Of a DNA stretch of 64,000 nucleotides, positions 16,962-26,029 are shown in pieces (position 1 is the stretch's first letter; every line of letters begins with the position of its first letter). The stretch spans positions 3,344,001-3,408,000 of the forward strand of contig CP054837.1 of NCBI GenBank assembly GCA_028768525.1. The letters run 5' to 3'. The DNA is from Desulfobacter sp. GTDB lineage: Bacteria; Desulfobacterota; Desulfobacteria; Desulfobacterales; Desulfobacteraceae. The notes beneath the pieces are model-generated. The model was not told the origin of the DNA. It saw only the letters and a program-made list of their open reading frames with translations, and searched no databases. The position numbers and the translations under genes were made by a program.

Positions 16962-17231
16962 ATGAAAGCAATCCAGGCCGAATATTCAAAAGAGCCTTTT
17001 GAAATCAAAATCAGTGAAAATGCAGAAGAGGAAAGCTGGCCCGCAGTCTGTGCCAGATTTGACGACGATGTGGAACGGGTCTGCGATGTGGCGGAGGTGC
17101 CGGGGTATACCGGGCTCTACCAATGCTTTGACGAGAAAAATGAGAAAACCTATTACCTGGTCAACGAGGATAAATCCCTTTACCGGATGAAGCGCCGGCA
17201 TTTTATGGATAATATCGGATATAAAAAATAG
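16962..17231 (+). CDS. Small conserved-looking protein, unknown function
   Basis: 89 aa, acidic (KISENAEEES, FDDDVERV), no membrane segment and no motif I recognise. It starts 14 bases after the activator gene, behind AAGGAGGG, so it is probably co-transcribed with it. It could be a small partner of the activator, but nothing in the sequence shows this. Confidence 0.65.
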   Translation: MKAIQAEYSKEPFEIKISENAEEESWPAVCARFDDDVERVCDVAEVPGYTGLYQCFDEKNEKTYYLVNEDKSLYRMKRRHFMDNIGYKK

Positions 17232-17255
17232 GGGCCGGCCGGGGGCATCCGGCGT

Positions 17256-17819
17256 TCAGGGTGTCAATCCGAGTTCCCCGGCCCAGGCCGCGAACCGCCG
17301 GGCATGGCCGGGATTTATCCGGCGCAGTTCATTGATGATTTTATCCCGGGTCATGGTTTTATTTCTGTTTTTAGGATGTTTGGAGAAATATTTGTCTGCG
17401 CAGCAGATGATTTTTTCCTCCAGGGTCTGGGGCACCATTTCCCGCCTGGGCAGGGGCAGGCCGGCCTCCATGATGTTGTCCAGGGTGATTCCGGCACCGG
17501 TGTGGCGTTCCGCCACCAGGCCGTAGGCGGAGGGCAGGTTTAAATCGTCCAGCAGTTCCCGGCCCAGGTAGCCGTGGCAGATATAGGGCCGGTCGCCCCG
17601 GCAGCCGATGGCCGGGGCGCTGGTTTTAAATATCCCGATGTCATGGAGCATGGCCGCGGTTTCAATGAAATCCAGATCCAGGTTGAGATCCGCGTTCAGG
17701 CCCTGGGCGATTTCCAGACTTTTGTCCGCCACCCGGCGGCTGTGGTCCACCAGCACCTCGTATAGTTCGGATCCGGGCTTGTAAAACCGCCCGATGATGT
17801 CCAGGGGATCAATCTTCAT
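17256..17819 (-). CDS. HD-domain (HDIG-type) phosphohydrolase
   Basis: 187 aa. Metal-binding HD residues are visible: H in VDHSRRVAD, the HD pair in AAMLHDIGIFKTSAP, a conserved H in CHGYLGRELL, and D in CCADKYFSKHP. This is the small stand-alone HDIG family, thought to act on nucleotides or related phosphates. Last gene of the lnt-prfB transcript, 42 bases after prfB. Confidence 0.82.
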   Translation of the reverse strand: MKIDPLDIIGRFYKPGSELYEVLVDHSRRVADKSLEIAQGLNADLNLDLDFIETAAMLHDIGIFKTSAPAIGCRGDRPYICHGYLGRELLDDLNLPSAYGLVAERHTGAGITLDNIMEAGLPLPRREMVPQTLEEKIICCADKYFSKHPKNRNKTMTRDKIINELRRINPGHARRFAAWAGELGLTP

Positions 17820-17861
17820 TTCGTCTCATCCCAGCCAGGGTGGCCTGTTTGGAGCCGGCCC

Positions 17862-18960
17862 CTATTTGGAACCGGACAGGAGTACCCCTTCGATAAAGGG
17901 GTCCAGATCCCCGTCCAGTACCCGGTCCACATCCCCGATTTCCAGGTTGGTCCGGTGGTCCTTGACCATGCGGTAGGGATGGAGCACATAGGAGCGGATC
18001 TGGCTGCCCCAGGCAATATCATCCTTGCCGTCGTGGAGGTTCTGCATCTTTTCGTCCTGTTTCTGTTTTTCAAGCTGGTAGAGCCTGGATTTCAGGACCT
18101 TCATGGCAATTTCCTTGTTCCGGTGCTGGGAGGGCTCCTGCTGGCACTGGACCACTACGCCCGTGGGCAGGTGGGTGATGCGCACGGCGGAACTGGTCTT
18201 GTTCACATGCTGGCCCCCGGCCCCGCTGGCCCGGTAGACGTCGATGCGCAGGTCCCCTTCGTCCACATCAATATTGATCTCATCCTGGACTTCGGGATAG
18301 ACAAATACCGCTGCAAAGGAGGTCTGGCGCTTGCCGCTGGCATTGAAGGGGGATATCCGCACCAGCCTGTGCACCCCGGATTCCACTTTCATGAATCCGT
18401 AGCAGTTCTGGCCCGAGACATGGAGGGTGGCTCCCTTGATCCCGGCCTCGTCCCCATCCTGGTAGTCGATGACCTTGTACTTGTAGCCCCGTTTTTCGAT
18501 CCACCGGGTGTACATGCGGAAGAGCATTTCGGTCCAGTCCTGGGAATCGGTGCCCCCGGCCCCGGCATTGATGGAGACAATGGCGTCCCGGTTGTCGTCT
18601 TCGCCGTCCAGGGTGATCTCGATGGAGAATTTTTTTACTTTTTTTCCAAGGGCTTCCAGGAGGTCGGCCGCCTCCTCTTCCAATTCCTTATCCCCTTCCT
18701 CCCTGGCCAGTTCCAGCATGACCTGGGCTTCTTCCAGGTCCGAGAATATGGCGTCACAGGATTCGATGAGGCCGGAAATGGTGGTGCGTTCTTTTAAAAG
18801 ACGGGTGGCGTTGTCGGCATCGTTCCAGAAATCTTCCCTGGCAATGAGCAGTTCAAGTTCACGAAGCCGCTTTTCCTTTACAGGAAGGTCAAAGATACTC
18901 CTTCAGCCGGTCGGCTTTAGCAGTGATGGAAGAAATGGTCTGTTTGAAATCAATACTCAT
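17862..18960 (-). CDS. prfB: Peptide chain release factor 2, programmed +1 frameshift
   Basis: RF2 of about 365 aa recognises UGA and UAA. The frame opened by the ATG at 18960 (GGAG upstream) runs 23 codons to an in-frame TGA at 18889-18891, in the context GAG TAT CTT TGA C. Slippage on CTT moves to the +1 frame and continues DLPVKEKRLRE through to the end. This is the classic RF2 autoregulation: low RF2 lets ribosomes shift and make more. The Shine-Dalgarno-like AAGGAG just before the site is present. The hydrolytic GGQ motif (GAGGQHVNKTSSAVRI) is intact. A search that ignores the shift sees only the part from 18719 on. Confidence 0.97.
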
Positions 18961-18990
18961 TGTCAGGGTCTCCTAATGTTATGGCGGCGC

Positions 18991-20559
18991 CTAGACGGGT
19001 TTCCGTCCAGGCATCCTTTTATTTTTGAGGAGTTTTACCATAAAACCCAAGGTCAATGCAACCAGGGCGGCCATGCCCGTGAGGTCGCCGTGGCGGGTGT
19101 AAAAACTCGTCTGTTTCAGGGCGGGAACCTCCCGGGTGAGGGCGGCTTCCGTAAACAGCCCCGTTGCCGCCAGGGGCCTTCCGGACGGGTCGATAACCCC
19201 TGAAATGCCGGTGTTGGCCGCCCGGATCATGGCCCTGCGGTTTTCCACGGCCCGGAGTACGGCGATGGCAAAATGCTGGGCCGGGGCCGAGGTCCGTCCG
19301 AACCAGGCGTCATTGGTGATGGTGGTCAGGATATCGGCCCCGTTGAGCACAAACTGCCGGGAGATACCGGGGAAAAGGATTTCAAAACAGATGAGCACCC
19401 CGGTTTTATGGGTGCCGAATGCCAGGGGGATGGGGCCGGTGGTGCCTATGGAGAAATTGCCGGCCTGGGCCGTGAGTTTTTCCACGAACCAGAGCAGGTC
19501 CTGGAGGGGGACATATTCCCCGAAGGGCACCAGGTGGGCCTTGTCATAGGTGCCGGTGACCAGGGAATGCCCGTTGAACATATAGGCCCGGTTGTAGTAC
19601 CGGATATTTTCTTTGGACACCTCCACGGCCGGGCTGCCCACAAGAAAATAGGTGCCGGCCCGTTGCACCAATGCCTCCACCCGGCTGGAGTTTTCCCGGT
19701 CCCTGCCGTAGTAAAAGGGGAGGGCGGTTTCCGGCCAGACCACCAGGTCGGCGGGCAGGGCGGAAAGGGAAAGGGCTTCGTACCGGTCCAGGGTGAAATC
19801 CTTAAAGGCGTTGTCCCATTTTTTATCCTGTTCGATATTGCCCTGGATGATGGAGATTTTTGTTTTTTCCCCCTGGGCGGTCCATTGGGCAACGGTTTCC
19901 AGCCGGGCGGATCCGTAGCCCAATGCCCCGGCCACCAGTGCCAGGCCCAGACCTGCGGACAGGGCAAAGGCGCTGCCGGCGTCCGTTTTTTTTCTGACTA
20001 CCAGAAGGGTTTGGGTCAGAATTCCGTTGCAGACCACCAGTATAAAGGAGATGCCCAATACCCCGGAAATGTCTGCAACCTGGACCAGAAGGCGGTTGGC
20101 ATACTGGCTGTAACCCAGGACGCCCCAGGGGAAGCCGGTGAGGGCGTAAGTCCGGATATATTCCAGCCCCGTCCACACCGCAGCCCCCCAGAAGGGGGTG
20201 AGCCAGCCCGGGACCGGCAGCTTTTTCATGGCCAGGGCAAAGAGGGCCGGGTAAAGGGCCAGGTAGAGGGCCAGCAGAACCAGGCAGCCCAGGGCCGCCA
20301 CCATGGGCAGTTTGCCGAACTGGGTCAGGGTGGGGACGATCCAGTAGATCAGGGTCAGGTAATGGGCGGTGCCGGCGGCAAGCCCGGCATAAAAGGCCTG
20401 GCGCGGCGTCATGGCGGCCAGGGCGGCCCAGAGGGGGACCAGGGCGAAAAAGGCGGCTGGATAGAGGGCGGCGTCCGGAAAAGCTGCGGTGAGCAGGATG
20501 CCGGTGGCCAATGCGGGTGAATAGGGTAAAAATTTGGATAAATTGGGTAAAATTTTCAT
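18991..20559 (-). CDS. lnt: Apolipoprotein N-acyltransferase
   Basis: 522 aa, typical length. It adds the third acyl chain to outer-membrane lipoproteins in the inner membrane. The N-terminal half is a bundle of transmembrane helices (including ALATGILLTAAFP and ALGCLVLLALYLALYPALFA). The C-terminal nitrilase domain carries the catalytic triad: Glu in VVWPETALPFYY, Lys in YDKAHLVPFGEYVP, and Cys in GVLICFEILFP. First gene of the operon with prfB and an HD hydrolase; 30 bases separate it from prfB. Confidence 0.95.
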   Translation of the reverse strand: MKILPNLSKFLPYSPALATGILLTAAFPDAALYPAAFFALVPLWAALAAMTPRQAFYAGLAAGTAHYLTLIYWIVPTLTQFGKLPMVAALGCLVLLALYLALYPALFALAMKKLPVPGWLTPFWGAAVWTGLEYIRTYALTGFPWGVLGYSQYANRLLVQVADISGVLGISFILVVCNGILTQTLLVVRKKTDAGSAFALSAGLGLALVAGALGYGSARLETVAQWTAQGEKTKISIIQGNIEQDKKWDNAFKDFTLDRYEALSLSALPADLVVWPETALPFYYGRDRENSSRVEALVQRAGTYFLVGSPAVEVSKENIRYYNRAYMFNGHSLVTGTYDKAHLVPFGEYVPLQDLLWFVEKLTAQAGNFSIGTTGPIPLAFGTHKTGVLICFEILFPGISRQFVLNGADILTTITNDAWFGRTSAPAQHFAIAVLRAVENRRAMIRAANTGISGVIDPSGRPLAATGLFTEAALTREVPALKQTSFYTRHGDLTGMAALVALTLGFMVKLLKNKRMPGRKPV

Positions 20560-20649
20560 TTTTTTCCGGGCCTTGATAAAAAAAGTCTGCTATACTTATC
20601 AGACAATTTAAACATTCGTCAATTTCCGCAAAGGATACAGGCTTATTTT

Positions 20650-22278
20650 ATGGCTGAAATGTATCATGAAGAGACCGGCCGTCCAGAGCCGGACAAGATT
20701 CCCCCGGGCGGGGTTCAGGGCAGTACGCCGATGCCCGGGGAAACGGCGATGACCGCTCTTGACCGGTCCCCCCTAGGTATCTGTATTCTAAAAGGCAATA
20801 TCATTGACTGGGCCAATCCTGCTTTTTACGAAATGACCGGCCACGAGCCGGGGAGCCTTGAGGGAAAAGAGGCCCGTATCTTTTACCCCACACTCAAGGA
20901 ATACGAACGGGTCAGCCGGCGGCTGATGGCCGAGGTCAACCAGACCGGATCGGGAACGGCGGACACCCGGCTTTTTCGAAAGGACAATACCACATTCGAC
21001 TGCCGGGTCCGGGCCGCCCGGATGGATCCCGGCGATTTTTCCCAGGGGCTGATGATCACGGCATCGGATATCACCGAGATCCGGTCGACCCAGATCCAGA
21101 AACAGCAGGCCCAGAAAATGGAGGCCATCGGTGTGCTGGCCGGCGGCATCTCCCATGATTTCAACAATCTGCTCATGGGGATCCAGGGACATCTCTCCCT
21201 GATGCGGATCAACGTGAACCGTCCCAATAAGGTGGGGCACCATATCGAGCAGATGGCCAAACTGGTGGAAACGGCCGCCGAACTGACCGGAAGGCTGCTG
21301 GGATTTGCCCGGGGAGGCAAATACCAGATTTCCACCCTGGATATCAACCAGGTGGTTTCCATGGCCCTGAACATTTTTGAGCCCACCCGGGGGGAGATCA
21401 CCATCAAAGAAACACCCGGGGAGTCCCTTTACCCGGTGAACGGGGACCATTCCCAGCTGGAGCAGGTCCTGCTCAACCTCATGGTCAATGCATCCCAGGC
21501 CATGATAGACGGCGGCACCCTCACGGTGGCCACCCGTAACATCAAGGTGAAAGAGGCCAATAACTACCATTTTGAGGTCATCCCGGGCCCCTATGTGGAA
21601 ATTCTGATTCGGGATACGGGCATGGGCATGGATGATGCCATACAAAAGAAGATCTTCGATCCCTTTTTTTCCACCAAGGAACCCGGGGATAAAAAAGGCC
21701 GGGGCCTGGGCCTGTCAACGGTCTTCGGCATCGTCAAGAACCACGGCGGATTTATCACCGTGGAGAGCCAGCCCGGCCGGGGCTCCAGCTTCAGGGTCTG
21801 CCTGCCCGGGGCTGATGCCCAGAATGCTGCCGGTGTGACAAAGTCGGGGGCGGAACCGTCCCGGATGCCAAAGGGCACGGAAACCGTTCTCCTTGTGGAT
21901 GATGAACAGGAGGTCCTGGAGGTGGGCAAGGGGTTTCTGGAACAGCTGGGATACAAGCCCCTGCTGGCCCGGAACGGGATTGAGGCCGTGGAGATTTTCA
22001 AGCTCTACCATGATGAAGTGGCTCTGGTTGTATTGGATCTGCTCATGCCCAACATGGACGGAAAAGAGGCTTTTTTTGAAATGCGCAGAATTGCACCGGA
22101 GGTCAAGATTCTGGTATCCACGGGGTTCAATGTGGATCTGGAGGTGGAAGCCCTGCTTAAAAGCGGGTGCCACGGTTTCCTCCAAAAGCCTTTTTCAATG
22201 GGAATATTTTCAAGAAAGGTGAGGGCGATTATTGACGGCAGGGCCGGAGACCGGACGGCCTCCCTGAATAGTCATTGA
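20650..22278 (+). CDS. Hybrid histidine kinase: PAS, HisKA, HATPase, receiver
   Basis: 542 aa, no membrane segment. A PAS domain at about 35-150 (LGICILKGNIIDWANPAFYEMTGH) is followed by the H-box GGISHDFNNLLMGIQGHLSLM near 175, an HATPase with NLMVNASQAM, DTGMGMDD and GRGLGLSTVFG, and a C-terminal receiver (LLVDDEQEVLE, phosphoacceptor in VLDLLMPNMDGKE). Such soluble PAS hybrids phosphorylate their own receiver or a partner. The partner is not evident. Divergent from lnt. Confidence 0.92.
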   Translation: MAEMYHEETGRPEPDKIPPGGVQGSTPMPGETAMTALDRSPLGICILKGNIIDWANPAFYEMTGHEPGSLEGKEARIFYPTLKEYERVSRRLMAEVNQTGSGTADTRLFRKDNTTFDCRVRAARMDPGDFSQGLMITASDITEIRSTQIQKQQAQKMEAIGVLAGGISHDFNNLLMGIQGHLSLMRINVNRPNKVGHHIEQMAKLVETAAELTGRLLGFARGGKYQISTLDINQVVSMALNIFEPTRGEITIKETPGESLYPVNGDHSQLEQVLLNLMVNASQAMIDGGTLTVATRNIKVKEANNYHFEVIPGPYVEILIRDTGMGMDDAIQKKIFDPFFSTKEPGDKKGRGLGLSTVFGIVKNHGGFITVESQPGRGSSFRVCLPGADAQNAAGVTKSGAEPSRMPKGTETVLLVDDEQEVLEVGKGFLEQLGYKPLLARNGIEAVEIFKLYHDEVALVVLDLLMPNMDGKEAFFEMRRIAPEVKILVSTGFNVDLEVEALLKSGCHGFLQKPFSMGIFSRKVRAIIDGRAGDRTASLNSH

Positions 22279-22436
22279 CAAGGAGGGGGTTTTTGACTAA
22301 TGACTGAATAACTTTTGCCTGAAGGCAAACAAAGCAGTACCCGAAAGAAAACATATTACAACTCAAAGCCACGAAGGCTGACTTTTCCGTATTCCGGAAG
22401 CGTCCCTTTGTGGCTTTTTTTATTGGAGGTGTTCCT
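22279..22436 (+). promoter_or_regulatory. Structured leader of the ABC-importer operon
   Basis: Between the kinase gene and the importer, three small hairpins can form: TTTGCC-TGAA-GGCAAA, AGCC-ACGAA-GGCT and CTTTTCCG-TATT-CCGGAAG. The second and third are mutually exclusive with, or nested in, the large terminator stem at 22365-22421. The ribosome binding site GGAGGT follows the T-run directly. The element fits no riboswitch class I can recall with confidence. It may be a metal- or cofactor-sensing attenuator. TTGACA at 22275 could be a -35 element. Confidence 0.5.
22365..22421 (+). terminator. Attenuator-type terminator in the importer leader
   Basis: AAAGCCACGAAGG (22365-22377) pairs with CCTTTGTGGCTTT (22405-22417), 13 bp with one G-T pair, and the T-run continues to 22421. 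An inner hairpin fills the loop. The importer gene's ribosome binding site is 4 bases further on, with no room for a new promoter. Transcription must therefore read through this site in a regulated way. Confidence 0.72.
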
Positions 22437-23564
22437 GTGAAATCAGAGGCTGTTAAGCTGAAAATCGGATCTGTACTCGTTCTTATGATGATTGCCCTGT
22501 CATTTCAGGCCGCCGGAACCGCCTGGGCCGGCAACACCGTGGTGGATGCCATGGGCCGGTCCAAGGCCCTGCCGGACCGGGTGGACCGTATCATCTGTTC
22601 CGGCCCCGGATGCCTGCGGCTGGTGGCCTATCTTCAGGCCGGTGAAATGGTGGTGGCGGTGGATGATATCGAGGGCCGCAAGCAAAAATTCGATGCCCGG
22701 CCCTATGCGCTGGCAAATCCGGCATACCGCAGCCTGCCGGTGTTCGGCGGTTTCAGGGGGCAGGATGACCCGGAAAAGATTCTGGGGCTGGATCCTTCTC
22801 CCCAGGTGATTTTCAAAACCTACCCCACCATGGGCCATGATCCCGTGGAACTGGAAAATAAGACCGGCATTCCGGTGGTGGCCCTGGACTACGGGGATCT
22901 GGGCCCGGCCCGGGAGAAGCTGTTTTCCTCCCTGACCCTCATGGGCCGGGTGATTGGCCGTGAGGCCAGGGCCGCAGAGGTGATCCGTTTTTTCGAGGAT
23001 GAAATCCTGGCCCTCGAAGGCCGGACCCGCGATATCCCGGAAAAAAAGACCTGCTATATCGGCGGGGTGGCCTTTAAGGGGCCCCACGGGTTTGTTTCCA
23101 CCGAGCCCTTTTATCCCCCCTTTGAGTTTGGCGGCGGCCTTAATATTGCCGGCATGGACATGCCCCTGGGCAAACAGCTGCAGCAGAGCCTGTATTCCAA
23201 GGAAAAACTGCTGACCCGTGACCCGGATGTCATTTTCCTGGACCTGAGCACCCTTCAGATGGGCGAGGGCCACGGCGGCCTGTTTGAATTGAAAACCGAT
23301 CCCGTGTTCCGGGCCCTCACCGCCGTGGGAAAGGGAGAGGTCTACGGGACGCTGCCCTATAATTGGTATACCCAGAATTTCGGTTCCATCCTGGCCGATG
23401 CCTGGTTTGCGGGGAAGACACTTTATCCGGAACGGTTCAGGGATGTGGACCCGGCTGCGGCGGCCGACCGCATTTATACCTTCCTGCTGGGCGCCCCGGT
23501 CTTTGATGCCATGAACCGGCAGTTCCGGAATCTGATCTTTACCCGGCTGGCAGTGGAAAATTAG
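22437..23564 (+). CDS. ABC importer periplasmic binding protein (FecB/BtuF fold)
   Basis: About 375 aa. The GTG at 22437 is chosen: GGAGGT lies 6 bases upstream and a proper signal peptide follows (SVLVLMMIALSFQAAGTAWA). A GTG at 22410 lies inside the terminator stem. The mature protein has two lobes, typical of the TroA/FecB superfamily (VDRIICSGPGCLRLVAYLQ.., then FGGFRGQDDPEKILGLDP). The transported compound cannot be read from sequence. Adjacent FmdE and molybdopterin-enzyme genes suggest a molybdate/tungstate or metal-complex importer like the H. influenzae MolBCA system; cobalamin or siderophore remain possible. Confidence 0.83.
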   Translation: MKSEAVKLKIGSVLVLMMIALSFQAAGTAWAGNTVVDAMGRSKALPDRVDRIICSGPGCLRLVAYLQAGEMVVAVDDIEGRKQKFDARPYALANPAYRSLPVFGGFRGQDDPEKILGLDPSPQVIFKTYPTMGHDPVELENKTGIPVVALDYGDLGPAREKLFSSLTLMGRVIGREARAAEVIRFFEDEILALEGRTRDIPEKKTCYIGGVAFKGPHGFVSTEPFYPPFEFGGGLNIAGMDMPLGKQLQQSLYSKEKLLTRDPDVIFLDLSTLQMGEGHGGLFELKTDPVFRALTAVGKGEVYGTLPYNWYTQNFGSILADAWFAGKTLYPERFRDVDPAAAADRIYTFLLGAPVFDAMNRQFRNLIFTRLAVEN

Positions 23565-23572
23565 GGGGCCGC

Positions 23573-24643
23573 ATGCATTTTGAGACCGCTACGGTCCCGG
23601 GGCAGTACCTGGGGTATATCCGGCGCAAGCGCATGGGGATTCTCTGCATGGCCCTCCTGCTGACGGCCGCTTTTCTGGGGGCCGTGAGTTTCGGTGCGGT
23701 GCCGGTGAATGTGTTCAAAACCGTGTACGGGTTTTTTACGGGCACCGGGTCTGCCAGGGACGGTCTCATTATCTGGCAGATCCGTCTGCCCCAGGCCCTC
23801 ACCGCCCTGGCGGCCGGGGCCGGCCTGGCCGGTTCCGGGGCCGTGATGCAGTCGGTGCTGAAAAACCCCCTGGCCTCCCCCTTTACCCTGGGCATCTCCC
23901 ATGCCGCCGCATTCGGTGCCGCCTGTGCCGTCATGATCATGGGCACCGGGGTCATGGCCTCCAGTTCCGCCGACGCCCTGAACATTTCCTATCCCGCCCT
24001 CACCGTGGGGTCGGCCTTTTTCTTTTCCATGGCCACGGCCTGGCTCATCATCCATATTGCCGGGCGCCGGGGCGGCTCCCCCCAGATGCTGGTGCTCACC
24101 GGGGTGGCCCTGGGGTCGCTGTTCACCGCCGGCACCATGCTGCTCCAGTTTTTTGCCGATGATGTGCAGTTGGCCGCCATGGTGTTCTGGACCTTCGGGG
24201 ACCTGGCCCGGGCCGACTGGGGGGATCTGGGCGTCCTGGGGCCGGTGACCCTGGCCATCCTGGTCTTTTTTCTGGCCAATGCCCGGTCCTACAACGCCAT
24301 GGCCCTGGGGGACGAGACAGCCAAAAGCCTGGGTATCCGGGTGCGGCGGGTACGGCTCTCCGGCATGCTGGCCGCCTGTCTGGCCACGGCCGTGATCATT
24401 TCCTTTGTGGGCATCATCAGTTTTGTGGGACTGGTGGCGCCGCACATCGTCCGGCGGATCATGGGGGAAGACCATTATTACCTGCTGCCGGCCAGCCTGC
24501 TCACCGGCGCCCTGGTGCTGGTGGGGGCGGATACGGCGGCCCGGCTGGTGCTGCTGCCCCATGTGCTGCCGGTATCCATCCTTACCTCATTTCTGGGGGC
24601 CCCGGTGTTCATTTACCTTATTATCAGAGGAGACAGGCCATGA
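23573..24643 (+). CDS. ABC importer permease (FecCD/BtuC family)
   Basis: 356 aa with about ten hydrophobic helices. Family motifs are present: RLPQALTALAAGAGLAGSGAVMQSVLKNPLASPFTLGIS near the start (the permease signature with the GxxxQ loop) and FVGIISFVGLVAPHIVRR..G.DH near the C-terminus. It would form the homodimeric transmembrane channel. It starts 9 bases after the binding-protein gene and its end overlaps the ATPase start by 4 bases. Confidence 0.93.
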   Translation: MHFETATVPGQYLGYIRRKRMGILCMALLLTAAFLGAVSFGAVPVNVFKTVYGFFTGTGSARDGLIIWQIRLPQALTALAAGAGLAGSGAVMQSVLKNPLASPFTLGISHAAAFGAACAVMIMGTGVMASSSADALNISYPALTVGSAFFFSMATAWLIIHIAGRRGGSPQMLVLTGVALGSLFTAGTMLLQFFADDVQLAAMVFWTFGDLARADWGDLGVLGPVTLAILVFFLANARSYNAMALGDETAKSLGIRVRRVRLSGMLAACLATAVIISFVGIISFVGLVAPHIVRRIMGEDHYYLLPASLLTGALVLVGADTAARLVLLPHVLPVSILTSFLGAPVFIYLIIRGDRP

Positions 24644-25398
24644 GTCTTGATGTCAGAAAACTGGGCTTTCATTATAACCACACCCCTGTCCTCCGGCAGA
24701 TCGGTTTTTCTGTGCAGGCGGGGGAGATCCTCATGATTCTGGGGCCCAACGGGGTGGGAAAGACCACCCTGCTCAAATGCCTCAACCGTATCCATTCTCC
24801 CCAAACAGGACAGATTCTGGTGAACGGCAGGGATATCTCAACCATGGGCACCACGGAAACCGCCCGTCACATCGCCTATGTGGCCCAGAATAATCCCGGG
24901 ACCCGGATGACGGTATTTGACGCGGTGCTCATGGGGCGGACCCCCCATATCCGGATCAAGGCCGGCCCTAAGGATCTGGAGAAAACCCATGCGGTGATGG
25001 AGCGCTTGAACATTGCCCATATGGGCGTCAAATACCTGGACTGCCTCAGCGGGGGCGAACTGCAGAAGGTGGCCATTGCCCGGGCCCTGGTCCAGGAGAC
25101 CGGACTCTTGCTTCTGGACGAGCCCACGGCCAGCCTGGATCTGAAAAACCAGACCGAGATCCTGGGACTCATCCGGCACATTGCAAGGGACCACGGCATG
25201 GCAGTGGTCATGACCATGCATGATCTGAATGCGGCCTTGCGGTACGGGGATCGATATTTATGTTTAAAGGAGGGCCGGGTGGCGGGCACCGGGCCCATGG
25301 CCGAGATTTCCCCGGACCTGGTGGCCCGGGTCTACGGGCTTGACGTTGAAATTATCCGCCACCGGGGCTGTCCCATGGTGGTACCTGTGGCGGCCTGA
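24640..25398 (+). CDS. ABC importer ATPase (FepC/BtuD family)
   Basis: 252 aa. Walker A GPNGVGKTTLLK, ABC signature CLSGGELQKVAIARAL, Walker B LLLLDEPTASLD, and the switch His in TMHDLNAALRYGD. It powers the importer with the two genes before it, all overlapping or nearly so. The C-terminal 30 residues end DVEIIRHRGCPMVVPVAA, as in iron/cobalamin-type ATPases. Confidence 0.94.
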   Translation: MSLDVRKLGFHYNHTPVLRQIGFSVQAGEILMILGPNGVGKTTLLKCLNRIHSPQTGQILVNGRDISTMGTTETARHIAYVAQNNPGTRMTVFDAVLMGRTPHIRIKAGPKDLEKTHAVMERLNIAHMGVKYLDCLSGGELQKVAIARALVQETGLLLLDEPTASLDLKNQTEILGLIRHIARDHGMAVVMTMHDLNAALRYGDRYLCLKEGRVAGTGPMAEISPDLVARVYGLDVEIIRHRGCPMVVPVAA

Positions 25399-25440
25399 TA
25401 TGTAAAAACTGTAATTAAACCGAATTAAAGGAGATTATAC

Positions 25441-25971
25441 ATGAGCTGTGCCTTGGATAAAGAGACCATTGACGCAACCATTTCATTCCACGGCCATTCC
25501 TGTCCGGGACTGGCCATCGGCATCCGGGCGGCGGAACTGGCCAGGGAAAAGCTTGCCATCCACACCACTGCCAACACCATCTGTGTGACGGAGACCGACA
25601 TGTGCGGCGTGGACGCCATCCAGTTTCTCACGGGCTGTTCCTTTGGAAAAGGCAACCTGGTGCACCGGGATTACGGGAAGTCCGCCTTTACCTTTTTCAA
25701 CCGGGATACGGGCAGAGGGTTCAGAGCGTTGTTCAGGGACGGGGGCAAAGGGTTGGACCGGGAGGAACGGATCGGGTTTCTCATGGAGGCCGATCTCGAC
25801 ACCCTATTTGACCTGGAGGATATTGATGCCCCGCCGGTGCGGCCGGCGCGGATTTTAAAGAGCATTGCCTGCGACCACTGCGGGGAGATGGTCATGGAAT
25901 CCCGGATTCGTCTTTTCGGCGGGGAGCATCTCTGCATGCCCTGCTTTCAAAAAGTGGAACAGAAAATCTAA
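25441..25971 (+). CDS. FmdE-family protein with C-terminal zinc ribbon
   Basis: 176 aa. The FmdE domain shows FHGHSCPGLAIGIRAAELA and TETDMCGVDAIQFLTGC, with His and Cys residues placed to bind metal. The C-terminal CDHCGEM...CMPCF is a zinc ribbon. FmdE was first named from a formylmethanofuran dehydrogenase operon, and the family recurs beside molybdenum/tungsten genes; its biochemical role is not settled. It follows the importer ATPase by 42 bases and is probably in the same operon. A second FmdE lies at 42004-42624. Confidence 0.85.
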   Translation: MSCALDKETIDATISFHGHSCPGLAIGIRAAELAREKLAIHTTANTICVTETDMCGVDAIQFLTGCSFGKGNLVHRDYGKSAFTFFNRDTGRGFRALFRDGGKGLDREERIGFLMEADLDTLFDLEDIDAPPVRPARILKSIACDHCGEMVMESRIRLFGGEHLCMPCFQKVEQKI

Positions 25972-25986
25972 AGCCTGGATAAATCT

Positions 25987-26029
25987 GGCAGTGCAATAAA
26001 AATATTGCGCTGCCATGATTTTATTGCAT
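25987..26029. promoter_or_regulatory. Palindromic enhancer-like site, copy A
   Basis: GGCAGTGCAATA-AAAA-TATTGCGCTGCC (25987-26014) is palindromic at all but one pair. A further half-site TATTGC (26022) lies exactly 19 bp after the TATTGC at 26003. The 20-bp core differs at only 2 bases from the site at 43071-43090. It sits about 162 bp upstream of a sigma-54-type promoter. It could instead be the end hairpin of the FmdE transcript. Confidence 0.62.

Noticed and set aside
19273..20520. A 415-codon open frame opposite lnt.
   Set aside because: Antisense shadow of the lnt gene, whose catalytic residues are all in place; the Gly/Gln-rich product resembles no protein.
22279..22436. The importer leader as a third c-di-GMP-I riboswitch (GGCAAAC, CGAAAG and CAAAGCCAC occur in the right order).
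   Set aside because: The P2 helix around CGAAAG cannot form and the 3' half (GGGTCT..GCCGGGTT) is absent, so the matches look accidental. The attenuator itself is kept as unassigned.
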